From an uncultured Alistipes sp. (GTDB lineage: Bacteria; Bacteroidota; Bacteroidia; Bacteroidales; Rikenellaceae): DNA of 53,405 nucleotides. Below the pieces are notes generated by a model, which was not told where the DNA came from, searched no databases, and worked only from the letters and a program-made list of their open reading frames with translations. The translations under genes were made by a program, and so were the position numbers. Location of the stretch: NCBI GenBank assembly GCA_900546005.1, contig URBJ01000003.1, positions 1-53,405 on the forward strand, written 5' to 3'. Of the stretch, positions 8,328 through 17,872 are shown piece after piece; within the stretch, counting starts at the first letter, position 1, and each line of letters opens with the position of its first letter.

Positions 8328-9065
8328 ATGAAACATTTCTTCTTATTCGCTGTGGCCCTGCTTGCCACCATCGGGACGATTTCCCGTGCCGAAGCCAAGG
8401 ATCCGGAAGATGCCGAATCGGATCACGTGATCGTCACCCTCAAATCCGGCGAAAAGGTCGACGGTTATATCCATAGAGGATGGCATGCCGAAAACTCTGT
8501 GTTCAAAAAAGAGAACTTCTCCTTCAAAATCACCAAGACTCCGGATGATAAAGAGCCGATCGAATATACGGCCGACGATGTCGTGAGCATCGACTACAAG
8601 GAGGTGACCGAAAACCACCCCGACGGTCTGCGTTGGGAGTCGCATCCGCTTGCAAGACCCAATTTCGCAAGTCGTTACAACACCTTGCAGCGACTCTTTT
8701 GCGTGAATAAGGTGGGAAAGAATGCCACGACCTACTGGTGGAAAATATGGGTTGCTTCGGGAATAAACGGGATGAGCAGATCTCTCCAGACCAACTACGG
8801 GGTCCGTTTCCACAACGATCCCGAGGGCATTGTCTATCCCTATATGCTGGTCAACTCGGTACTGATGAAGGACAAATATCCCGGGCTACAGGATTTCTGC
8901 AAGAAGTGGTTCAAGGGTTCAGAAGGCAAGGTTCACAAGCATGAGGCCGAAGAGAACGACTCTTGGATTCTCGACATGTACGATGCTTATCTCGAGCAGA
9001 TGGGAGACGAAGCGGCCAATCTGCCCAAAGCTATTCCCGACAAGAAAAAAGAGGATAAGAAGTAG
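8328..9065 (+). CDS. Secreted protein of unknown function, paralogue of the previous gene
   Basis: 245 residues with a signal peptide (MKHFFLFAVALLATIGTISR, cleavage near AEA-KD). It repeats the landmarks of the previous gene: VIVTLKSGEKVDGYI, then IEYTADDVVSIDY, then VGKNATTYWWKIWVASG and NYGVRFHND. The C-terminus is extended, charged and Lys/Asp-rich (IPDKKKEDKK). No catalytic motif is visible. Function unknown; export across the inner membrane is the only firm prediction. Confidence 0.75.
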   Translation: MKHFFLFAVALLATIGTISRAEAKDPEDAESDHVIVTLKSGEKVDGYIHRGWHAENSVFKKENFSFKITKTPDDKEPIEYTADDVVSIDYKEVTENHPDGLRWESHPLARPNFASRYNTLQRLFCVNKVGKNATTYWWKIWVASGINGMSRSLQTNYGVRFHNDPEGIVYPYMLVNSVLMKDKYPGLQDFCKKWFKGSEGKVHKHEAEENDSWILDMYDAYLEQMGDEAANLPKAIPDKKKEDKK

Positions 9066-9694
9066 CCGCATACCCCCGCATACCCTTTCCCGGACCAGAG
9101 GGGACAAGGTCGTCGTGATTGGCAGCCTGTTATTTTATCGCCGAGGGGTGCAAAACGTGGTTTCGCATACACATCGATCGCGGCGGCTCTTTCGGACTGA
9201 ACGCACTGAACTTTTGTGCAGACACCGAAGAGCCGCATACGACCGAGTCGGACCGGATGGTGGGATTCGGATAGCGGGATTCCGAATGCGGGGGGGGGAA
9301 AGATCGAGAAGCATAACTTTCCACCCAACCGAAAAAAGGTGCTCATTTAGTTACATTCTATCTCTTTTCAACCAGATACGACACCGCTCGAGCAAACAAC
9401 CGATGCAAAACACAAATCACGATCGACTCTCAAAAAACGGAAACACATATACCCGGAGCACCCCTCGGATAAACCCTTGGATAAACCTCGAGTTTTTTCC
9501 TCGTCCGTTGTCGTGCGACTGATTGAACAAATAAGATTGCTTTACACGGCGGAACCTACACCGTTCGCGACTAAAGAATATGGGAAGGGAAAGCTCGTTT
9601 ACCTGTACCGGATTTCTTTATAGCAAATAGACACCGGCAGGCTTAGGCATATCCCTTTAATCTATTTCTCACGTCTATTACATCAACAAACAAC
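9066..9694. other. Gene-free region with a long hairpin and a G9 run
   Basis: No reading frame here looks like protein; the 193-codon plus-strand frame beginning at 8941 overlaps a real gene and is Arg/Ser-rich. The stretch holds an imperfect 12-bp hairpin at 9183-9236 and nine consecutive G at 9290-9298. No promoter of the Bacteroidota type stands out. Purpose unknown. Confidence 0.5.
9183..9236. repeat. Long imperfect inverted repeat in the gene-free region
   Basis: GCGGCTCTTTCGG (9183-9195) pairs with CCGAAGAGCCGC (9225-9236) with one bulged base, and an inner GCAC/GTGC pair lies in the loop. There is no T run on either side, so it is not an ordinary terminator; it could be part of a structured RNA. 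Confidence 0.5.
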
Positions 9695-9728
9695 GGAGGC
9701 GACAGCAAACTTATTAGCAGTCGCCTCC
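9695..9728 (-). terminator. Probable terminator of the glp operon
   Basis: GGAGGCGAC-A-GC (9695-9706) pairs with GC-A-GTCGCCTCC (9717-9728), an 11-bp stem with one A-A mismatch. Read on the minus strand it is followed by GTTGTTTGTTG. It lies about 95 bases beyond the stop of the last glp-operon gene. Confidence 0.6.
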
Positions 9729-9822
9729 GCCGTTATCGTCGCTATTATTTTCTACAGTACCCCACAAATTATCTCATTCGAAGGACAAATTACCGAAACA
9801 ATGTCGCGTCGATACACACCGA

Positions 9823-10596
9823 TCAATCCTCCGCACTCGGCACCACCGTAACCTTCACTCCCTGCTCCTTGATGGCCTCCAGAATTTTCGGCGAAACTCC
9901 CGAATCGGTAATCACCTGATCGATGTCGCTGATATCGCATATTTTGCTGAATCCCCGACGCCCGAATTTCGATGAGTCGGCCAGAACAATCGTCTTCGTC
10001 GCCGTAGCGATCATCGCCCGATTCAAACAAGCCTCCTGCAAATGGGTCGTACTCAGCCCATACTCCGGATCGATACCGTCCACGCCGAGAAACAGTTTGC
10101 CACAGGTAAAGTTATCCAACATGCTTACCGCATACTCGCTTACTACCGATGCCGATGAGTGCCGGATAATGCCCCCCAATTGGATAATCTCAATATCGGG
10201 CTTATCGAGCAACTCCATCGCCACGTTCATCGCCGAGGTAATGACCGTCATCTTCATGTTCTGAATGCACCGGGCAAACGCCTGAACCGTCGTTCCCGAC
10301 GCAATGATCAGCGCCTCCTGCGGCGATAAAAGCTCGGCAGCCTTTTGTCCGATCCGGTGTTTCAGCTCCGGATTGAGCTTCTCCTTCTCCGAAACTTTCC
10401 GCGTGGCGATATACGGATCTGCGAGGACTGCCCCACCGTGTGTCCGATACAACAGCTGGCGCTCCTCCAACTGATCCAAATCCTTGCGAATGGTCACGGC
10501 AGAGACCCTCAGCCGCAGGCTCAAATCGCCGACATCGACGCTGCCGGACTCTCTGAGCAACTCCAAAATCGCTTTATGTCGTTCCAAAAGAGTCAT
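9823..10596 (-). CDS. glpR: DeoR/GlpR-family transcriptional repressor
   Basis: 257 residues from the Met at 10596 (MTLLERHKAILELL); an in-frame extension to 10626 has no helix-turn-helix sequence. The N-terminal DeoR winged helix reads ESGSVDVGDLSLRLRVSAVTIRKDLDQLEE, followed by the family hallmark LLYRTHGGAV. The C-terminal sugar-phosphate-sensing domain contains IIASGTTVQAF, LGVDGID and LADSSKFG. It is the last gene of the glycerol operon, so it most likely represses that operon and is released by glycerol-3-phosphate (inference). Candidate operators are the repeats at 17861-17928. Confidence 0.88.
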   Translation of the reverse strand: MTLLERHKAILELLRESGSVDVGDLSLRLRVSAVTIRKDLDQLEERQLLYRTHGGAVLADPYIATRKVSEKEKLNPELKHRIGQKAAELLSPQEALIIASGTTVQAFARCIQNMKMTVITSAMNVAMELLDKPDIEIIQLGGIIRHSSASVVSEYAVSMLDNFTCGKLFLGVDGIDPEYGLSTTHLQEACLNRAMIATATKTIVLADSSKFGRRGFSKICDISDIDQVITDSGVSPKILEAIKEQGVKVTVVPSAED

Positions 10597-10632
10597 ACAA
10601 ATATTCTTTACTTTCAGATCCGGCAAAAATAA

Positions 10633-11373
10633 TCAAAAAGCAAACAGATCGACTCCCACTTGAAGGTATTCTTTTCTTGCATCGGGATTCCACATCGCAT
10701 GAGCAAAGATCGGCATCTTATAGCGTCCTAACTTCAATCGGTAGGTTGTCCGGATCGAGATCTGATTGATGTTGTCCCGACCGTAAAAATTCTGATTCCC
10801 GTCTTCGTCACTGCGATTGAACGCAAACGTTCCTCCCAATCCCAGATCAACGATCCAATGTTCGTCACGGAATACGCTATACTCGGCATATACGAACGAA
10901 GAGTATCTGTTGTGTCCGGCAAGATTCAAATCCCGACCCGCAAATACCGTAGTCCATTTCAAGCGTAAGGGCACCTCAAACGCATGATCAAAGTCATAAC
11001 TCAGTCCCAGATCGAGAAAATGGCCCGTCGAATACTTGTTGTAGTTGAATATATCCTTACTAAACGGCAACTCCGGAGAGTAGTTGAAAATATCCCATAC
11101 GGCAACGGAGAAACCGGAAACGGAGTATGAGATATAGTAGTCAAACTCCTTATAGTCTCCGGTAAAGTCCGTTCCGCCCCAGAGCCCGATCCGGAGTTTG
11201 TCATCGATGAGTCCGAGCCCCATGTCAGCGGAAAGCACACCTCCGTCGGCCACTTGCAGCCCTCGCCAAAGGTGCATATTTTGAAGCGATCCGCTCAGAT
11301 GAAGTTTCTGCCCGAAAGAGGCGACCGTAACCATCAGAGCGGTCGATACCAGAATCAGACGTTTCAGATTCAT
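10633..11373 (-). CDS. Outer-membrane beta-barrel protein inside the glp operon
   Basis: 246 residues with a signal peptide (MNLKRLILVSTALMVTVASF-GQ) and alternating, aromatic-ended strands through to a C-terminal LQVGVDLFAF, the usual end of an outer-membrane barrel. I do not recognise a named family. It lies 36 bases before the repressor gene and about 20 bases after glpF in the direction of transcription, so it is expressed with the glycerol genes. It might be a glycerol or glycerophosphodiester channel or a structural barrel; this is inference from position only. Confidence 0.7.
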   Translation of the reverse strand: MNLKRLILVSTALMVTVASFGQKLHLSGSLQNMHLWRGLQVADGGVLSADMGLGLIDDKLRIGLWGGTDFTGDYKEFDYYISYSVSGFSVAVWDIFNYSPELPFSKDIFNYNKYSTGHFLDLGLSYDFDHAFEVPLRLKWTTVFAGRDLNLAGHNRYSSFVYAEYSVFRDEHWIVDLGLGGTFAFNRSDEDGNQNFYGRDNINQISIRTTYRLKLGRYKMPIFAHAMWNPDARKEYLQVGVDLFAF

Positions 11374-11392
11374 CGCACAAAACGTTTTTATC

Positions 11393-12127
11393 TTAGCACA
11401 AAATCAGACAATACAGCACAGCGGCCAAAAAGCCTCCGATAATCGGGCCCAAAACGGGAACCCACGAATAGGCCCAGTCGCTGGAACCTTTTCCCTTGAT
11501 CGGGAGAAGAGCGTGGGCAAGGCGGGGAGCCAGATCCCGGGCCGGATTGATGGCATAACCGGTCGTTCCGCCAAGCGACATACCCAACGCCACGATCAGC
11601 ATCGCCACGGGAAAAGCCCCAAGCGATCCCATCCCCACTTCGGGAAGATTGTTCTGCATCGAAAGCGCAAGAATCACGAACACAAGTACGAACGTTCCTA
11701 CGATCTCGCTGAACAGATTCCTTCCGTAGTTTCTGATGGCCGGTATGGTACAGAAAGTAGAGAGTTTGGCTGCCGGATCGTCCGTCACATCGTAGTGGTC
11801 CTTGTAGTAGAGATAGACCAGAACGGCACCCAGAAATCCTCCAAGCATCTGAGCTACGATATAGGGCAACACCAGCGCCCAGCTAAAGGTTCCCGCAGCG
11901 GCCAACCCCAGCGTTACAGCCGGATTCAGGTGCGCTCCGGAGTAGGGCCCGGCGATAAATACTCCCAACATCACCGCCAATCCCCACGCAAGCGTAATGA
12001 CGACCCAACCGCCGTTTTCGCCTTTCGATTTTTTCAGTACGGTCGATGCAACGACTCCATCTCCGAAAAGCACAAGAATCGCTGTCCCGACAAACTCGAA
12101 CAGGCATTTTGTCAGTATTCCTTCCAT
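11393..12127 (-). CDS. glpF: Glycerol uptake facilitator (aquaglyceroporin)
   Basis: 244-residue MIP-family channel with both half-helix motifs: NPAVT in AGPYSGAHLNPAVTLG and NPARD in TGYAINPARDLAPR. The Asp after the second NPA and the small residues around it are typical of glycerol facilitators rather than water-only channels. Six membrane helices are apparent. It brings glycerol through the inner membrane for GlpK, whose gene lies 36 bases upstream. Confidence 0.95.
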   Translation of the reverse strand: MEGILTKCLFEFVGTAILVLFGDGVVASTVLKKSKGENGGWVVITLAWGLAVMLGVFIAGPYSGAHLNPAVTLGLAAAGTFSWALVLPYIVAQMLGGFLGAVLVYLYYKDHYDVTDDPAAKLSTFCTIPAIRNYGRNLFSEIVGTFVLVFVILALSMQNNLPEVGMGSLGAFPVAMLIVALGMSLGGTTGYAINPARDLAPRLAHALLPIKGKGSSDWAYSWVPVLGPIIGGFLAAVLYCLILC

Positions 12128-12163
12128 AGTAGTTTAGGTTTTAGTGTGATAGAAAGCAGGTTC

Positions 12164-13657
12164 TCACTTCGTGTAGGTACTTAACGTCCGCTTGACAGCA
12201 TCTTCCCATCCATCCTTGGCCGCCCGAATCTTATCCTCCTCCCATGACGGCTCGAAGGTCCGATCGATACGCCACTGTTTGCGGATTTCGTCTATGCTCG
12301 ACCAATATCCAACGGCTAATCCAGCCAGATAGGCTGCTCCCATGGCGGTTGTTTCGACCACTTGCGGACGGATGACCCGTGTTCCGAGCAGATCGGCCTG
12401 AAACTGCATCAACAGGTTGTTTCGCGATGCACCGCCATCCACTTTGAGCTCCTTGAGCGGAATGCCGGCATCGCGCGACATGGCGTTGGTGATGTCCATC
12501 GTCTGGAAAGCGATTCCTTCGAGTGCCGCACGGGCAATATGCGCGGTATTGGTACCCCGACTGATGCCTACGATCGTTCCCCGGGCATACTGATCCCACC
12601 ACGGAGCTCCGAGTCCGGTCAACGCGGGTACAAAATAGACGCCGTTCGTATCGGGGACACGCGAGGCCAACTCTTCGACCTCCGACGAGGAGCTGATAAT
12701 CCCCAGTCCGTCGCGCAGCCACTGAACGACCGATCCCCCGACGAAGATACTACCCTCCAATGCATAGTTCACTTTGTCGCCTATTTTCCATGCTACGGTC
12801 GTAATCAGATTGTTTTTCGACAGGATAGGTTTTTCACCGCTATTCATCAGCAGGAAGCATCCCGTTCCGTAGGTATTTTTTACCATACCGGGCTCGGTAC
12901 ACATCTGCCCGAAAAGAGCGGCCTGCTGGTCTCCGGCAATTCCGGCAATAGGCACCTTATGGGCAAAGATCGTGGTCTTCGTGTGTCCGTAAATCTCGCT
13001 GGAGGATTTGACCTCGGGCATCATCGACATCGGAATACCGAACAGATCGAGCAACTCCTGATCCCATTCCAACGTATTGATATTAAACAACATGGTTCGC
13101 GAAGCGTTGCTCACGTCGGTCACATGCACCTCGCCCCGCGTCAGACGCCAGATCAGCCACGTATCCACCGTTCCGAACATCAGTTTCCCCTTCTCGGCCC
13201 GTTCGCGCGCACCGGGCACGTTGTCCAGAATCCACTTGATCTTCGTCGCACTGAAATAGGCATCGATGATCAGTCCCGTCTTCTGGCGGATCATGTCCGT
13301 CAAACCCTGATTCTTCAGTTCGTCGCAATAGTCCGAAGTTCTCCGGTCCTGCCACACGATCGCATTATAGATGGGCTCTTCCGTCTCGGAATCCCACACG
13401 ATGGTCGTTTCGCGCTGGTTGGTGATACCGATGCCGGCAATGTTCAACCCGTTGATGTCCATCATCGTAATGGCCTCCGCAATGACAGATGCCTGCGACG
13501 ACCAGATCTCGTGCGGATCGTGTTCCACCCATCCCGACTTCGGGAAAATCTGCCGAAACTCCTTCTGGGCCACTACGCATGCCGTTCCTTTTTCATCGAA
13601 AACAATGGCCCGAGAGCTGCTCGTCCCTTGATCGAGTGCAAGAATATACTGTTTCAT
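12164..13657 (-). CDS. glpK: Glycerol kinase
   Basis: 497 residues, the normal length. It starts [20 protein letters not shown] (phosphate 1), has NQRETT and the substrate region WQDRRT, then [27 protein letters not shown], and the adenosine motif [19 protein letters not shown]. It phosphorylates glycerol to sn-glycerol-3-phosphate in the cytoplasm. Neighbours are glpC upstream and glpF downstream on the same strand. The 57-base gap to glpC is compatible with one transcript. Confidence 0.98.
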   Translation of the reverse strand: MKQYILALDQGTSSSRAIVFDEKGTACVVAQKEFRQIFPKSGWVEHDPHEIWSSQASVIAEAITMMDINGLNIAGIGITNQRETTIVWDSETEEPIYNAIVWQDRRTSDYCDELKNQGLTDMIRQKTGLIIDAYFSATKIKWILDNVPGARERAEKGKLMFGTVDTWLIWRLTRGEVHVTDVSNASRTMLFNINTLEWDQELLDLFGIPMSMMPEVKSSSEIYGHTKTTIFAHKVPIAGIAGDQQAALFGQMCTEPGMVKNTYGTGCFLLMNSGEKPILSKNNLITTVAWKIGDKVNYALEGSIFVGGSVVQWLRDGLGIISSSSEVEELASRVPDTNGVYFVPALTGLGAPWWDQYARGTIVGISRGTNTAHIARAALEGIAFQTMDITNAMSRDAGIPLKELKVDGGASRNNLLMQFQADLLGTRVIRPQVVETTAMGAAYLAGLAVGYWSSIDEIRKQWRIDRTFEPSWEEDKIRAAKDGWEDAVKRTLSTYTK

Positions 13658-13714
13658 AATAGGTTAGAGTTTAGTTTGTATTTTTTAAGTTAATAATGTT
13701 TGTCTGTTGTGCAT

Positions 13715-14938
13715 CTATGCAAGTCGGGATGCCAAAATGGTCAGCGGATGTTCACACCGTTTGGTCGTAGACATCTCGATCTGCCACTTGCACGTTTCGC
13801 AATCGGTGGCCACGAGATCGGCTCCCGAGGCTTCGATCTGCCGGAACAGCGGTTCGCCCACATCCTGAGAGGTCCGGTAATTCTCCTTCTTGAAACCGTA
13901 GGTCCCGGCAATGCCGCAGCATTGGGAATCGAGTACGATCACCTCAACGCCCGGAATCATCCGCAGCAGTTCGATCGAATAGTAGCTCCAGCCCATCTTC
14001 TCCATGTGGCAGGGCGTATGGTAGGCTACACGAATCGGCTCCGCCTCCTTGAACTTGAACGAAACCTTTCCGGACTGGATCAGCCGGTAGAGGTACCGCG
14101 TCGCAAGCTCTACCCGATCCCGCACATCGTCGTTCTTCAGGCTCAACAGATGGGGATACTCATCGCGAATCGTAAAGGTACAGGTCGACGAGGTCGCGAT
14201 CACATCCAGATCGTTTTCGTTGACCGCCGTACGGATCGACGCGAGATTGGTCTCGGCCTGCCGTTTGGCCTGATTGTAAAGTCCGTTCGAGATAAGCGCC
14301 ACACCGCAGCACTTCTCCTTGTCCAGCAAACGGACACCATACCCCGCCGCATTCATGATCCGGATCAGATCCTTACCGAGCTGCGGATTGTTGTAATTCA
14401 CGTAGCATCCGTGGAAATAGGAGACCTGCTTCGGGAAAGCCGCCTGCGCCTCCGCTGCATGTTTCTTGTACCACGAAGTAAAGGTTCCGTGCGCATATTT
14501 GGGAAATATCCTGCGGTGGTCGATGGCCATCACCTTGTCCATCATGAAGCGGACCGGCTTCAACGTCACCGCCGTGTTCACGATCGGAGCAAACGGCGTG
14601 GCAAGCGAACCCACCAGATCCGTATTGGCCAGCACGTAGTTTCTCAGCGAGGTGTTGCGTTTGGGGCCGTATTTGATGCGGGCCGACTGGATGATGTCGC
14701 CGATCCGTACGTTCGACGGACAAGCCACCTCGCAACGCTTGCAGTTCATACAATATTTCAGGGCACTGTCGAAAAAGTCAGGCCGTTTCAGCCGCAGCCG
14801 TTCGCCGTCGGGACCAGCCTGTTTCGGGCCCGGATAGTCCGGATTCACGGCAGCCACCGGACAATACACGGTACATATCGTACACTTGACACACTGTTCG
14901 AAATTATTCTCGCTGACGGTATTTTGTTGGATATTCAT
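13715..14938 (-). CDS. glpC: Anaerobic glycerol-3-phosphate dehydrogenase, iron-sulfur membrane subunit C
   Basis: 407 residues. Two N-terminal [4Fe-4S] motifs: CVKCTICTVYCP and CMNCKRCEVACP. Two cysteine-rich CCG domains follow, with GCYVNYNN...KEKCCGVALISNG and TPCHMEKMG...DSQCCGIAGTYG. GlpC anchors the GlpAB dimer and hands electrons to menaquinone. It starts three bases after the glpB stop, indicating coupled translation. Confidence 0.96.
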   Translation of the reverse strand: MNIQQNTVSENNFEQCVKCTICTVYCPVAAVNPDYPGPKQAGPDGERLRLKRPDFFDSALKYCMNCKRCEVACPSNVRIGDIIQSARIKYGPKRNTSLRNYVLANTDLVGSLATPFAPIVNTAVTLKPVRFMMDKVMAIDHRRIFPKYAHGTFTSWYKKHAAEAQAAFPKQVSYFHGCYVNYNNPQLGKDLIRIMNAAGYGVRLLDKEKCCGVALISNGLYNQAKRQAETNLASIRTAVNENDLDVIATSSTCTFTIRDEYPHLLSLKNDDVRDRVELATRYLYRLIQSGKVSFKFKEAEPIRVAYHTPCHMEKMGWSYYSIELLRMIPGVEVIVLDSQCCGIAGTYGFKKENYRTSQDVGEPLFRQIEASGADLVATDCETCKWQIEMSTTKRCEHPLTILASRLA

Positions 14939-14940
14939 GG

Positions 14941-16200
14941 CTATTTGCTATTTAAGATCTGGTCCGCAACATATAAAGCCGATAACAGGGAGACCCCGGC
15001 GCCACACCCCTCCTGAACTGGATGGAATCCGGCAAGACCGGCCCCTGCACAATAGAGATTGTCGATGGATTTTCCCTCCTTCACGACATGCAACGCACTG
15101 TCCGTCTTCACGCCGAAGGCCTGATAGTTCTGCTTGTCGAAAAAGCGCAGCGTGTACCACTCCGTCCGATTAGAAGCGTAGACGGTATCGGCTCCGAAGA
15201 CGGGCTCCACGATCCGATCCGGCGTGGCAACCAACCCTTCGCTGAAGAAACTTCCGGTAGCCAGCACGAAATGGTCGGCCTCGAACGGGATATTGCCGTG
15301 ATTGACCGTATAGACCTGCTTTACACGACCGCTCTCCAGATCGGCCGAACGCACCGTGTCCCCCAAAAAATACTCACCACCCAACGCTCGGAAACAGTGT
15401 TGGAGCGCCTGTTGGGCCCGTATTCCCGGAATAGAGGGCGGCAGAGTCGGCAACAGATAGATCGGTACGTTCACTTTCGACTTCAACACCTCGAGCGAAT
15501 CGTTGCGGTTGATACCGATGATTGCCGGTACGATGACGGCATCACACTCCGGAGCGACCTTACGGATCTTGCCTGCCAGCGCATCCAGATTCTTCTCGTG
15601 GTCGAACACCCGGGCTACATTAGCCGAACGCATCTCGCTCGGATTTTTCCGGATATGTTCCAAATCGGGAAAATTGATCGTCTCGAAACAACATGCAACC
15701 CCATATTTACGGAACTCTTCCGCTATAAACTCCGGATAAAAATCCAGAAAGCCCTCCACATTGACGATGCACACCTTCTCAAAAGGTAATTTCCCGGGCT
15801 CCTGCTCCGTCAAATAACCGTTTATGGTCAGCCACGTCGCCTTGGACTTGCCCATCGGTGTCACGCGGTAATGATTCTTGCGGCAGTCGCCCGACACCGC
15901 AATCCCGGCCGTCCGTAACAGCTCCGGAACCCGTTGTGCATACCCGAGACAACGCTCCGACCCCATAACCGCATAAGGGTGCTCCGGAGTTGTCTGTTCC
16001 AGCTCCGTGATCCCCGCTATCGGATCCGTCACCTCTCGTCCGTCGGGCATTCTCCCGAGCAGATCGAACGAACCCGATGAAAAATGGATCGCACTCTGTC
16101 CCTGAGAAACGATCGCACAGCTCCGACCCGCTTCCGCGATCCGTATGCCGCAGGCCATCCCGGCCAATCCGCCTCCTATGATTACTGTATCGAATTTCAT
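14941..16200 (-). CDS. glpB: Anaerobic glycerol-3-phosphate dehydrogenase subunit B
   Basis: 419 residues, the same length as the E. coli protein. The N-terminal FAD-binding segment is DTVIIGGGLAGMACGIRIAEAG, and a C-terminal flavoprotein end reads NLYCAGAGLAGFHPVQEGCG. It forms the catalytic dimer with GlpA and passes electrons to GlpC. The start codon overlaps the glpA stop by four bases (ATGA). Confidence 0.95.
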   Translation of the reverse strand: MKFDTVIIGGGLAGMACGIRIAEAGRSCAIVSQGQSAIHFSSGSFDLLGRMPDGREVTDPIAGITELEQTTPEHPYAVMGSERCLGYAQRVPELLRTAGIAVSGDCRKNHYRVTPMGKSKATWLTINGYLTEQEPGKLPFEKVCIVNVEGFLDFYPEFIAEEFRKYGVACCFETINFPDLEHIRKNPSEMRSANVARVFDHEKNLDALAGKIRKVAPECDAVIVPAIIGINRNDSLEVLKSKVNVPIYLLPTLPPSIPGIRAQQALQHCFRALGGEYFLGDTVRSADLESGRVKQVYTVNHGNIPFEADHFVLATGSFFSEGLVATPDRIVEPVFGADTVYASNRTEWYTLRFFDKQNYQAFGVKTDSALHVVKEGKSIDNLYCAGAGLAGFHPVQEGCGAGVSLLSALYVADQILNSK

Positions 16201-17819
16201 GGCATTGATGTTTTTTCCGTTTCATCCGACAACCCGCATACGCTCTCGTATACCCATGTCGTGTATTCGCTTTCACGCAACGTATCGCCCCATGCGATAG
16301 GAGCCATCCCCTTCCAACGCTCGTTCAGGAACGAGACGATGTCCTCTTTCGCCTTCTTGGCACAAACCGGACTGCGCTTGCCCATCAGGCCGGCTGCCCG
16401 ACACGCACAAAGCTCGCCCTGACAGGTTCCCATTCCGATTCGTGTCCGGCGCCGCAGGTCGACCAGATTGTTCACCGACAGATTCTTCATCGCATACTCG
16501 ACCTCCCCGATCGAAACCTCTTCACACTCACACACCAAACTATTCTTGATCGAGTCCCGGCTATCGATTTCGGTGGCCAACGCCCCATGTCGCGAAATGG
16601 ACGACCGCTTCTGAGCAATGGGCTTGCCGTGCATCTTCCGCTCCACCTCCTTCTCACTCTCTGCCGATCCCGGCAGCGGAATTTCCGCCGTATGGCAGAC
16701 CTCATTGACTCCGATCTTCTTACAAACCAAATCGGTCGCCCACTCGGCCATCAACCGATAGGTCATCAGCTTCCCGCCGGTTATCGTAATGAAGCCCTCC
16801 ATGCCGTCGCGCTGTGCATGATCCAGCAGCACAATACCGCGGCTCACCGTACGTCCGCTCGGATCATCGTCCGAGGCCACCAACGGCCGCACCCCGGCAT
16901 AGGCCCGCAAAATACGGGTGTAGGCCAACTGCGGAGAGAGCTTTTCCCCCTCACGCAAAAGAATATCCACCTCTTCGGGCGTAATGATCATGTTGTCGAT
17001 CTGGTCGAACGGTACCTTGCTCGACGTGGTCCCGATCAGCGAAATCGTATCACCGGGGACCAATATGTCGGCATCGGCAGGCTTTCGGCAGCGGTTGAGC
17101 ACCATCTTATTGATCCGGTGTCCGAAGATCAGCAATGCCCCCTTCGCCGGAAGCATATTCACCGTAATTCCGGCCTTTGCCGCAATCCCATGTCCCCAGA
17201 TTCCTCCGGCATTGACCACGACCTGCGCGTAGAACTTATGCTCCTCCTTGGCCCGGTGATCATAAGCCTTCACGCCTACTATCCGGTTCTGCTCCCGAAT
17301 GAGCTCCGTCACCTCCGTATAGGTCCGAACCTCAGCGCCATGAGCCTTGGCATCCAAGATATTGGACGAGGTCAACCGAAACGGATCGACTGCCCCGTCG
17401 GGTACACGCACCGCACCGATCAGATCGGGATTGGCGGAGGGTTCGAGGCGCTTAGCCTCCTCCGGATCCAGAACATCCGCCCGAATTCCGGCTTTACGAC
17501 ACGACTCAACGAAAAGCGCCTGATAGTCTAACCCGTCCTCGGGCAGCGTGATGAACAGCCCGTCGGTCTCTTCGACACAATGCGCCGCAATCTTGCGCAA
17601 AATCATATTCTCACGGATACACTCTTCGGCCGATTCGTGATCCGTCACGGCATAACGCGCTCCGCTGTGCAGCAGACCGTGATTACGTCCGGTCGCTCCC
17701 GTAGCTATGTCGGAACGCTCCAGCAGCAGCGCCTTGACACCCCGTAGCGAACAATCTCTCGCTATTCCGGCCCCGGTCGCTCCGCCGCCGATGATTATTA
17801 CATCATAGGTATTGTTCAT
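16197..17819 (-). CDS. glpA: Anaerobic glycerol-3-phosphate dehydrogenase catalytic subunit A
   Basis: 540 residues from the ATG at 17819 (MNNTYDVIIIGGGATGAG); the open frame extends to 18089 but the extra part crosses the promoter and operator repeats, so it is not coding. The N-terminus is a DAO-type FAD fold (GGGATGAGIARDCSLRG). The C-terminal ~90 residues carry a BFD-like [2Fe-2S] domain with VCECEEVSIGE and GTCQGELCACR. It oxidises sn-glycerol-3-phosphate to dihydroxyacetone phosphate; tpiA, elsewhere in the window, would take that onward. First gene of the glp operon. Confidence 0.97.
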   Translation of the reverse strand: MNNTYDVIIIGGGATGAGIARDCSLRGVKALLLERSDIATGATGRNHGLLHSGARYAVTDHESAEECIRENMILRKIAAHCVEETDGLFITLPEDGLDYQALFVESCRKAGIRADVLDPEEAKRLEPSANPDLIGAVRVPDGAVDPFRLTSSNILDAKAHGAEVRTYTEVTELIREQNRIVGVKAYDHRAKEEHKFYAQVVVNAGGIWGHGIAAKAGITVNMLPAKGALLIFGHRINKMVLNRCRKPADADILVPGDTISLIGTTSSKVPFDQIDNMIITPEEVDILLREGEKLSPQLAYTRILRAYAGVRPLVASDDDPSGRTVSRGIVLLDHAQRDGMEGFITITGGKLMTYRLMAEWATDLVCKKIGVNEVCHTAEIPLPGSAESEKEVERKMHGKPIAQKRSSISRHGALATEIDSRDSIKNSLVCECEEVSIGEVEYAMKNLSVNNLVDLRRRTRIGMGTCQGELCACRAAGLMGKRSPVCAKKAKEDIVSFLNERWKGMAPIAWGDTLRESEYTTWVYESVCGLSDETEKTSMP

Positions 17820-17842
17820 AAGGACGATGGATTGATTTACTG

Positions 17843-17872
17843 CAAATATATGGTTTATTTCCGAAAAACAAA
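17843..17872 (-). promoter_or_regulatory. glp operon promoter
   Basis: On the minus strand TATATTTG (17843-17850) is a perfect TAnnTTTG element and TTTG (17869-17872) lies 18 bases upstream. Transcription would start near 17836, about 17 bases before the glpA ATG. The -33 element lies inside the first of the two operator-like repeats. Confidence 0.75.

Noticed and set aside
7232..9065. Mobile island at tRNA-Gly
   Set aside because: The two secreted-protein genes downstream have ordinary composition and there is no repeat of the tRNA 3' end.
8941..9522. 193-codon plus-strand frame in the gene-free region
   Set aside because: It starts inside a real gene in another frame, and the sequence is basic and low in hydrophobic structure.
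12362..13693. 443-codon plus-strand frame opposite glpK
   Set aside because: A shadow of glpK; codon bias in GC-rich genes often keeps the antisense frame open. The same applies to the long frame opposite glpC (13700-15016).
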